From contig JWZX01002572.1 in assembly GCA_001275005.1 (NCBI GenBank), positions 1-40,994 on the forward strand: DNA of 40,994 nucleotides, given 5' to 3'. The notes beneath the pieces are model-generated. The model was given only the letters and a program-made list of their open reading frames with translations, ran no database searches and was not told the DNA's origin. The translations under genes and the position numbers were made by a program. This document shows, in pieces, positions 24,880 to 32,511 of the stretch. This stretch comes from Chrysochromulina tobinii. Lineage: Eukaryota > Haptophyta > Prymnesiales > Chrysochromulinaceae. How positions within the stretch are numbered: position 1 is the stretch's first letter; each line of letters opens with the position of its first letter.

Positions 24880-25545
24880 ATGATTGTCAACCCGGTGGCT
24901 CCGAGGACAGTTGCCGAAGAAGGCGAGGATTGGCCCGACGACTACACGCCAAAAGAAGGGCGCTACTCAACCAAGTGGCCCGATGACTGGGATGAGGAGA
25001 GAATCACGGAGGAAGCGAGGACGTGCGTGGAGCACTACGTGGAGGACTGGGGTTGGGAGCTTCACAAGTATGCGCGGATCAACGACGAGTACCGGCTCAA
25101 AAAGGTCCTCCGGTATAAGGTCCAGCTCGATGACTTTGAAGGATACGGCAACCAGATATCGGTGCTCAATTGGCAGGATCCCGAGTTTGGCCAGACTGCT
25201 TTGTGGTGGGCGGCGCTCCACGGCAACCAGCACATAGCCGAGCTGTTGATAAAGGCAGGGGCCGACGTCAACCTCGCGGACATGGACGACTGGGTGCCGC
25301 TGAGCGTGGCAGCCTTCTACGGGCACAAGGAGTGCATCAAGGCGCTGCTTGCGGCAGGAGCCGACCCGAGCAAGGTGGTGAAGGATGGTGACACCGCTTA
25401 CGACAAGGCGGTCGCATGGGATCATCCCGACTGCGCGGCGCTGCTCATGGGCTTCGCGCCGCGCTCTCCGCGCAACGCACACGAGGCTCCCCGAGAACTC
25501 TCAGAGGGACCGTCTTCAGCGCCTAGGTCCATGGCGCGTGTTTAG
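24880..25545 (+). CDS. Ankyrin-repeat protein
   Basis: The 221-residue protein has an acidic, Trp-rich N-terminal third (EDWPDDY, TKWPDDWDEERI, EDWGWELHKYARI) and two to three ankyrin repeats (about residues 103-190): GQTALWWAALHGNQHIAELL-type, DDWVPLSVAAFYGHKECIKA and a weaker final repeat around DGDTAYDKAVAWDHPDCAALL. The turns IKAGADVNLADMD and LAAGADPSK are canonical. Ankyrin repeats bind other proteins; the partner cannot be told from sequence. There is no targeting peptide, so it is probably cytosolic. ATG 24880 is the first in frame and is followed by conserved-looking sequence. Confidence 0.85.
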   Translation: MIVNPVAPRTVAEEGEDWPDDYTPKEGRYSTKWPDDWDEERITEEARTCVEHYVEDWGWELHKYARINDEYRLKKVLRYKVQLDDFEGYGNQISVLNWQDPEFGQTALWWAALHGNQHIAELLIKAGADVNLADMDDWVPLSVAAFYGHKECIKALLAAGADPSKVVKDGDTAYDKAVAWDHPDCAALLMGFAPRSPRNAHEAPRELSEGPSSAPRSMARV

Positions 25546-26201
25546 CTTACAGTAGCAGCTGCGCCAATCTTAAAGGTTGTGTTGTCTTTAAACCAAACTT
25601 TTTGAGACTCAACGACTAACAACTCGGACATGGCACATGCGTGTTCCGCGCGCTGGTTGTCCGCGTCTGCCGTCTCTCGAATAGGAACCAATTGAATGGA
25701 ACTCCTCGGTGTTGGTTGGGCACGCCGAATGCGAAACCACTGGCGCCCCCCCGTGCCGGGCTGGGGGCTGCAGCCTCGTTCATGACCATCCTTCGCCTAC
25801 TCGCGCGCCAGACGCACCTCCCGGGCGCCACCGACAACACGCGGTACGGCGGAGGGTCGCGCGCCCCCCCGCAGCTTCCTCACGCACCATGTAGCATGTT
25901 GCTGAAATCTCCACCGCCATCCAAGCCGCCGACGCCCAAACCATCCTCAATGCCGCGAGCTCGCGCATGGGCCCGCATGCTCCGTGTCTCGAATGGGGTC
26001 ATTCACGGTGTGTGTATTCTGAGCGGGCAGTAACAGTGCCGTAGCACCGGTTGTCGCGTGAACTTTAACACGACAGACGCGACAACCGGTGCTACGGTGT
26101 CTTTTTTCCGTACGGCACGTGTCGTGTGAACGTTCACGACGGCCCGCGAACCACTCCGCGACCACGTCCACATCCTCGTACCCCCAGAATCCAGGTGGCG
26201 A
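25546..26201. other. Intergenic, 656 bp, with hairpin and short minus-strand ORF
   Basis: Contains AT-richer sequence after the ankyrin gene, a 40-codon minus-strand frame at 26002-25880 with a Gly-rich end (GIEDGLGVGGLDGGGDFSN), and the long hairpin at 26039-26097. The small frame might be a final exon remnant; no homolog was recognised. Confidence 0.4.
26039..26097. promoter_or_regulatory. Perfect 20-bp inverted repeat with 19-nt loop
   Basis: Left arm ccgtagcaccggttgtcgcg (26039-26058), right arm cgcgacaaccggtgctacgg (26078-26097), loop tgaactttaacacgacaga. The arms are fully complementary. It lies 105 bp upstream of the phosphorylase-oxygenase ATG. It may be a cruciform, an RNA hairpin in the 5' UTR, or the trace of a small mobile element. 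Confidence 0.85.
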
Positions 26202-28479
26202 ATGGCGTACCGCCCGAGTGGCGAAGTATCCAAGAAGCCCTCGTACCGTGGCACCAACGGCATGCCTCGGCAGGGCGACGACGAGCGCACGCTGCACGTG
26301 GGCGTGACCGAGGGCGACGTGGCGCAGCGGATCGTGACGTGCGGCACGGAAGAGCGCGCGCGAGCAGTGGCGGCGAGTTTCGACGGCGGCATCATCGAGC
26401 GTGAGATCTCATCGGCTCGCGGCTTCCTTACGCTCACGGGCAATTGCAACGGCGTGCCGGTCAGCGTGGTCGCCACGGGCATGGGCGTGGCCATGATGGA
26501 TTTCATGGTGCGCGAGGTGGTGGCAGTGCTGCCGGCAGTCTCCGTTTCGGATGATGACGAGCCCACCGCGGCGCGCGCGCTCATCGTGCGCTTCGGCACG
26601 TGCGGCTCAATACGCGAGGATGTTCCGGCGGGCACGGTCGTCGTGTGCTCGCCGGGCTCGACGATGGTGCGGCGCCAGCCGGACGCGTTCTGCATGCACG
26701 GACCGCAGGCGTGCGCCTACCACGTGTGCAACGTCGTCCCCTCGGATGGCGCCCTCTCGCGCGCCGTCGAGGGCGAGCTGAAGACGGCGCTCGGCGCGCA
26801 CTCAGTTGTGGCGGCACTCAACGTGTCCGGCTGCTCCTTCTACTCATCCCAGGGGCGCCAAGATGGGAGCTTTGAGGACGGCCATGAGCTGGGCGACCCG
26901 ATCGCTATGGTGCGTGCCGCCCACCCGGACGCGGCCTCGTGCGAGATGGAGACCTTCCACTTACTCGACGTCGCTCGGTGTGCGCGCCCGTATGGGCGTG
27001 CCGTGCGCGCCTCGGCGGCCGCGATTGTGGTGGCGCATCGGCCGTCGGGTGATGTGCTCTCGGGAGAGACGATCGAGCGGCTCGAGCGGCTTGGCGGAGC
27101 GGCCATCTTGCGCGCGCTCGCCGCCACGCCGCTCGAGATGCCGGCCGCCGCCGATGCTACCGCCGCGCCGACCGCGCCGGCGGTGCCGCGTCCCCTCGCG
27201 CCTCCAACGTCCAAGGCACACGTGGTCAAGCTCTCGTACGCCGACTTGCTCAGTGGTGCCGACGTGAACGCCCAGGTGTGAACGCCGCATGATGACCACT
27301 GGTTGCCACTGATTGCCTCGTGAGTACCACTGATTCGCGCCGCCACTGAGCGCCCAGGTGGCCGCCGCGTATGGATACGAGGGCCTCGGGCTGCTGCTGG
27401 TGACCGGGGTGCCTGGGCTGCTTGCAGCTCGTCAGGCGCTGCTGCCGCTCGGCGCATCAGTCGCGGGGCTGCCCGGTACGACGCTTGCGTCGCTCGAGAC
27501 GCCCGCGGCCTTCTATGCCGTCGGCTGGTCGCATGGAAAGGAAGCACTCGAGGGGAGGCCCGACCTCGCCAAGGGCTCGTACTATGCCAACCCGCTGCTC
27601 GATGCCCCGTTTGGTCGGCCCGCCGAGCCGAGCGCCCTCGCCCAGTTCCCCTCGTACGCCCACCCGAACGTTTGGCCGACGGCGGCACTGCCCGCGCTCG
27701 AGCCCGCCTTCAAGGCTCTCGGTCGGCTCGTCGTCAACGTGGGCAGCGTCGTCGCGACCGCGTGCGACAAGTATGTGGTCGCCGAGCTGGAGCGCAAGGG
27801 CAGCGCAACGGCCGGAGGCTACCCCATCAACCAACTGAGCCGAATCGTCTCTGACCCTCGCTGCTGCAAGGCCCGGCTGCTTCATTACTTCCCGCTGAGC
27901 CCAGATCATGGAGATCTTGGAGATCATGGAGATCATGGAAAGCAGGCCGAGGCCGACGAGAAAGCGAGCGCGCCCGAGGGCGGCGCCGAATTTTCGGACT
28001 GGTGTGGCTGGCACAATGACCACGGCTCGCTCACGGGGCTTGTGTCGGCCATGTACCTAGACTCGCGTACTGGCCAACCCCTTGCCGCGTCGCCCGATCC
28101 GACGGCCGGGCTGTACATTCGTGACCGACACGGCGCGCTCCACCACGCCGCGTTCCGAGCGGACGAGCTCGCATTCCAAATCGGGGAGGCGGCGCAGATC
28201 CACTCCGGCGGCGTGCTGCAGGCGACACCGCACGCTGTGCGGGGGTGCGCGCCGACGACGGAGCTCGGCCGGTGTGCGTCACGTGAGTCGTTTGCCGTCT
28301 TCATGCAGCCGTGGGCGCAGGATTGCATGGGCGTGCCCGCCGGGGTCGACCCTGCAGTCGCGCAGGCGCAGGCTGCGATCGAGGCTTTGCCCAAGCGCGT
28401 GCCGCCGCTCGCCTCGCGCTGGGAGAATGGCATCTCTTTTGGCGAGTTCACACTGCGCACGATCGAAAAGTATCACTGA
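26202..28479 (+). CDS. Uridine phosphorylase fused to a 2-oxoglutarate/Fe(II) oxygenase (one intron)
   Basis: Exon 1 (26202-27275) encodes a PNP/UDP-family phosphorylase: phosphate-binding GTCGSIREDVPAG (residue 132 on), substrate loop SFYSSQGRQDGSFED, and CEMETFHLL (EMET at 248-251). This fits reversible phosphorolysis of uridine. Exon 2 (27358-28479) encodes an isopenicillin-N-synthase-like oxygenase: CGWHNDHGSLTGL with HxD ligands (codons 28012 and 28018), then ATPHAVRG giving the third His (28231) and the 2OG-binding Arg (28240). Exon 2 has no in-frame ATG before a stop at 27331. Exon 1 ends with HVVKLSYADLLSGADVNAQ, which looks like the missing N-terminal strand of the oxygenase. An 82-bp GT-AG intron (27276-27357) joins them in phase 0. 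Predicted product: 731 residues, probably cytosolic. Confidence 0.8.
27276..27357 (+). other. Predicted 82-bp phase-0 intron
   Basis: Donor CAG|GTGTGA, acceptor GCGCCCAG|GTGGCC. If it is not removed, translation stops at TGA 27279. CCACTG occurs four times inside. The same CCCAGGTG string lies at both borders. Confidence 0.75.
27904..27939 (+). repeat. Four tandem 9-bp units in the oxygenase
   Basis: Units of gatcatgga/gatcttgga encode the DHGDLGDHGDHG insertion between the N-terminal part and the HxD motif. The insertion is in frame, probably a surface loop. Confidence 0.9.
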
Positions 28480-28956
28480 GCGCATGGAGCGCCGTACTGA
28501 GCGCATCGAGCGCCGCGCTTGCAACAAGGACGGAGGGGGGGAACGAGCGGGTGGGAGAGCCCGAGCCGGAGGTATGGTCGGAGAGGTGCCGCTTGCACCG
28601 AGGGTAGAGGACAAGAAGGAAGCCCGCGAGAAGAGTAGAGTCCCTCCTTTGTGGAGGAACAACTCAGAGGGGTCTCTTGCATGGCGGCACATGGGTCTAG
28701 TGTGACACCAAGTACCGGTACAGCCTCGGTCACACATTCCTTTGCAAAGGTCAGACTATTCACAGCTCCAAATTCACACATTCGCGACCCCGAATCCTCT
28801 CCCACACTGCCCGTCGCGGAATCTGGCGAGAGCGAATCTGTGTGAGTGTCTCGGAAACGTTTGCTCAGCACGATGCGGCACGTCAGTGTGAGAGTTTCCC
28901 GCGAACACAATTTGACGAAATTGAACGAAAATCTGCTTCTTTTTGCGGGCGCGGAG
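28480..28956. other. Intergenic, 3' UTR and promoter of the TLC gene
   Basis: Two same-strand genes flank it. Just after the stop there is a short repeat (gagcgc-atggagcgccgtactgagcgcat). agtaccggtac lies at 28711-28721. The AT-rich 28850-28950 stretch probably is 5' UTR. No gene was identified. Confidence 0.5.
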
Positions 28957-29751
28957 ATGGAGGTCCTGGCTTCGCTGGCGACCACATACACGCGGGCGAC
29001 GTACATCGCCGGGTGGACATGCGCAGAATTCGTCCTTTGTATTGTGCTATGGGCGGTGTGTGCAAACACATCGACGTTCAAGTCCAAACCGCTCGTGGCG
29101 GCGTTCATGCTTGCTCATCAATTCCCGATTGTTGGACTGTGCTACTACGCTTTGATTGGACGGCTCGACTGGATCATGGAGCAGCCAGCCACGCTAAAAG
29201 AGCGCATGTATGGCTTCGATCCCGCGGCTGAGCAGATATGCATGATTCAGGTTGCGCTCCAGATCTTTGTGACCACCATCGCGTTCGCCACGCGAGACGG
29301 GGGGCTCTTGAAGCCCGAACTCCTGGCGCACCATTCCGTCACTGCGACGCTCATGTGCATCTGCCTGCACCCATTCGGTCACTCCCGTGTGGGCATCTTC
29401 TTCGGCCTCACAGAGCTCTCGACCATCCCGCTCAACGTCATGGACGTCTTCAAGAACTTTCCGGACCTCGTCAAGAGCTTTCCATTCCTCGACGTCGTCT
29501 GCAAGATCTCCTTCGCCTTCTCGTTTCTGGTCCTTCGCGTGGGCCTGGTGACCAAGGTGAGCTACGACTTCCAGGCAGATCTCTACGAGCTCTACGCGAC
29601 CGGCACCGCCCACTCCGTCCCTGCCGTCTTCTTCATGTCCCTTTCCAATATCTTTGTCGTTGGGTTGCAGTTGTACTGGTCCACTCTGATCATCAAGGGA
29701 CTCTACGGGCTCGCGTTCGGCAAAGCGCCCAAGAAGGCCAAGGCCACCTGA
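28957..29751 (+). CDS. TLC-domain (TRAM/LAG1/CLN8) ER membrane protein
   Basis: 264 residues from ATG 28957 (GAGATGG context); in-frame ATGs at 28846 and 28873 would lengthen it through AT-rich, UTR-like sequence. Several membrane segments are visible, with the TLC pattern AEQICMIQVALQIFVTTIAF, then LLAHHSVTATLMCICL (HH pair), FFGLTELSTIPLNVMDVFK and a final IFVVGLQLYWSTLIIKGL. TLC proteins act in ceramide synthesis, lipid sensing or lipid trafficking. This one lacks the full Lag1 motif, so it is not clearly a ceramide synthase. The C-terminus KAKAT fits the KxKxx COPI/ER-retrieval signal, which supports ER location. Confidence 0.82.
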   Translation: MEVLASLATTYTRATYIAGWTCAEFVLCIVLWAVCANTSTFKSKPLVAAFMLAHQFPIVGLCYYALIGRLDWIMEQPATLKERMYGFDPAAEQICMIQVALQIFVTTIAFATRDGGLLKPELLAHHSVTATLMCICLHPFGHSRVGIFFGLTELSTIPLNVMDVFKNFPDLVKSFPFLDVVCKISFAFSFLVLRVGLVTKVSYDFQADLYELYATGTAHSVPAVFFMSLSNIFVVGLQLYWSTLIIKGLYGLAFGKAPKKAKAT

Positions 29752-30227
29752 TGAAAGGCTATCCATGTATCCCGTATTTGTGCATGTACCGAACACGTGG
29801 TCGGATGAAAGAGCGATCTCGTGACGCCGCCGTGTGATACAGGCATACACGCACCGCGGTCGATTTTACGTACACACCGAGACGTCGACCCGACCCGACC
29901 GAGAACCTACCGTGTCGGGACGTCGACAGACAGATGAAAATCACAACAACAACACATTTACTGTTTTCGTCATTTTTCTACTTGGCTTAAAATCCACGAC
30001 CACATCACCGCCAGGCACGAGGCAGACGCCAGACCGATTCGGGATTTTCGCATTCATTATATTGTCGTAATGCCGCGCACCCGCCGCACGCCCGCCGCGC
30101 TCTTACGTATTGGAAACCCGTTACGGATATTTGCTCCAAGGCCGCCATCCGTAAAGCGAAGTTGAGCATGAGTCCGGGGTCGCTGCGCGCGCCCCAGACG
30201 CCGTGACCCCAGGGCCGCGCCGAGCGC
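29752..30227. other. Convergent 3' intergenic region
   Basis: Lies between the TLC gene (+) and ORC4 (-). It includes repeated gacgtcgac near 29881 and 29909 and an AT-rich stretch around 29935-30000. No gene was recognised. Confidence 0.5.
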
Positions 30228-30312
30228 TCAGAGCGTGACGGTGGTGCCAAGCGCCTGATGGCGTTCGCAATCAGAGCGTGACGGTGGTGCCAAAGCGCCT
30301 GATGGCGTTCGC
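30228..30312 (+). repeat. Tandem duplication of the ORC4 3' end
   Basis: 30228-30268 (41 bp) and 30271-30312 (42 bp) are identical except for one extra a in the second copy. The inner copy encodes the ORC4 C-terminus (NAIRRFGTTVTL and TGA). The outer copy lies after the stop and is frameshifted by the missing base. Confidence 0.95.
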
Positions 30313-32311
30313 GAGGCCCTGGGAGCCCTTGACGTACTCGTAGATGACCTCCGCGTCGATGGCGAGTTGGAGTGGCAGCTGGTCGTTGGCGACGCCGCGA
30401 GGCCTGGGCTCGGCGTGGGCGATGAGGCCGAGCGCGATCAGATGCTCGAAGGCCTTCGTAAGCAGGTCACGCGGGTAGTCAAACTGACGAGTCCCGTCGG
30501 CGTCGGCCATTAGGAAGCCCGCGTACTCGCGAAGCACGAGACGGAAGGTATGCGGCGGCGGCAACTCCTTGTCGAGCAGCTTCTTGAGGCACAGGAGGAG
30601 GAGGAGCTCCACGTACGAGCACTCGACGAGGATGGTCTCCGGCCGCGGCAGCACAAGGGTCCGAAGCGCCGTCTCGAGCTTCTCAACGGTCACGAGCGGC
30701 TGCTGCTCGGAGAGCTCTAGAAGCGCCAGCCGCACCGCCGTCTGCAGCTGCCCGGCTGTGACGCCCATACTGAGCCGGCGCTTGAGCTGCGGGGCTTCGG
30801 TCGCGAGCGAGGCGCATACGGCGGCGCTGTTGGCGCTCCAGGCGGTGTGGAAGGGCTTCGCCTTGGCCGCAAACGCGCTCGAGTACGTGAGAAGCGAGGG
30901 GAGGCTGAGTGCCGCGCCGAGCACGCGCGAGCAGTCGTCGGCACCCGTGAGCGCTGGCAGGAGGAGCTGCCGTTGCGAGCAGCGCGAGCGCACGCGTTTC
31001 TCGAGTAGATCGGCCACGTCGATACGCGTGGTCAGGCCCACCACGGCCATCTGAGCGTCTTCTGTCTGCATCAGGTCGAAGAGGGAGTAGAGCTGCAGGC
31101 GTGGGGAGGAGGGGGAAGAGAGGGGGGGTGAGAGGAGAGGGAGGATGGGAAACAGAGCAGAGAGAGGAATGGGGGGAGAGGAGAGCGGGGGGAGAGCGGG
31201 GAGGAGAGGGAAGAGAAGGAGGAAGGGGGGTAGGAAAGCGAAGGAAAGGGCGGAGATCTGTTGGCGCCTCGAAGCCTACCAGCGTCTGCTTGGGGCGGAA
31301 GGTGAACTGTTCGAAATCATGGAGCACGAAGAGGACGGGACGTCCCTGAGCCTCGACGGCGCCCTCGCCCTCGCAGCCGGGGCGCGCACGACGGAGCAGA
31401 TGGAGCAGGTAGCGCAGTCCATCGCAGAACGAGCCACGCATCGTCATGCCGCCATGCGCCACGCGTAGCTGCGACGCGATCGCCATCAGCGCGGTTGGCT
31501 CGTCGGGTACCAGCAGCGCATGCAAATCGACACGATGGAACGCGAGCTCCTCCTCCTCCTCCTCGTGCTCAGGACCCCGGTCGGGCGTGGGCATTTGACG
31601 GAGCACGGCCGAGAGCAGCCGGTGCTTTCCACAGCCGCGCGGCCCAACAAGCAGCGTGGACACGTTCTCGATCCCGTCCACCGTGCGCTTGAGTAGGGCA
31701 TGCAGCTCGCGAAAAGCGGGTGCATGCGCTCCCTCCCGATGCACCGCGTCGAGCAGAGTCGAGCGCGTCGCCGGCGCGTTGAGCGTCTCGAGTACCGTGG
31801 CGCGTGCCCACGTGACGAGGCGCTTTGGGAAGCCACCCGCCGCGAGAGCCTCCTTGTGTGCGCGTGACGCCGCCGCTTTCGCCTCCTTGACCGCCGACGC
31901 CGATGGCGGCAGATCAGCGCGAGGCGGCCCACGGCCGCCGCCCCCGCCCTTGCCTCCGCCCATGGGCGGCGCATCCCAGTCTTCGGGCTCTCGCTGCCCT
32001 CGCTGCCCTCCTCTCATCGGCGGACCATCCTCACGCGGCGGCGGCGGGCCGCAGATGCGCGGTCGCTCGTTTGCAAATGGAGGACCCAGCTCGAAGCGGC
32101 TGCCGCCAAAGCCGCCTGCTGGCCCACCACCGCGAACAGGCGCAGGCCCACCACGGCTGCCGCCGCCGCTGTACCCTGCAGGCTCGATCTCCCCTGGCTC
32201 GAGCTCGCCCGGCTCGAGCTCCGGGCCGCGCCGCTTGCGGTTCGGGGGCGCCTGCGCGGGCGGGCCGTCCCAGCTTCCCGGGCGCTTGCCGCCATTGTTG
32301 CTGCTGCTCAT
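30271..32311 (-). CDS. ORC4: Origin recognition complex subunit 4
   Basis: Two exons: 32311-31280 and 31092-30271, 617 residues. The N-terminal ~190 residues are Gly/Pro/Arg-rich with ELEPGELEPGEIEP repeats and are not conserved. The AAA+ core follows: Walker A LLVGPRGCGKHRLL, Walker B-like VLFVLHDFEQFTFRPKQTL, and across the splice LYSLFDLMQTEDAQMAVVGL then TTRIDVADLLEKRVRSR, closely matching ORC4 (QTLLYNLFD, IGLTxRLDxxELLEKRVKSRF). The C-terminal part matches the winged-helix region (ELLLLLCLKKL, FEHLIALGLI). ORC4 is part of the complex that licenses DNA replication origins in the nucleus. The Walker A Thr/Ser is His here. The long basic Gly-rich tail may bind DNA. Confidence 0.92.
31093..31279 (-). 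other. ORC4 intron (187 bp) with homopurine/homopyrimidine tract
   Basis: Donor CTG|GTAGGC (31279), acceptor GCCTGCAG|CTC (31093), phase 0, restoring the QTL-LYSLFDL continuity. About 31101-31250 is over 90% purine on the plus strand, which gives a very long pyrimidine tract in the pre-mRNA. Confidence 0.88.
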
Positions 32312-32353
32312 GGCCTGAGTCTCTCGCAGAGGAAGTCTAAGACGGTGTCTTGA

Positions 32354-32460
32354 GTGCTGCTGCTGTGAAACACAAACGCGCACACGCTCCGGGCCCCCAA
32401 GCACGAAGGCCTCTATCGCTATGGACGGAGGTGTGACCGACGGGCCCCGTCTACGACAAC
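32354..32460 (+). repeat. Dispersed repeat, copy 2
   Basis: Matches 4209-4315 in the same orientation (blocks cgcgcacac, cccccaagcacg, ctatggacggaggtgtg). It lies just upstream of the ORC4 ATG, so it is within the promoter or 5' UTR of that gene. Confidence 0.75.
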
Positions 32461-32511
32461 ACATCGTAACAGAACTACACAATCGGTGGTAGATATGGTG
32501 AGGCAACCACC

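Noticed and set aside
25641-26033. A 130-codon plus-strand frame after the ankyrin gene
   Set aside because: Pro/Arg-rich, no conserved motif, and in a region with UTR-like composition.
27358-28479. Oxygenase as an independent gene starting at GTG 27358
   Set aside because: GTG starts are not expected for a nuclear gene, and the N-terminal strand of the domain sits at the end of the preceding frame across a good intron.
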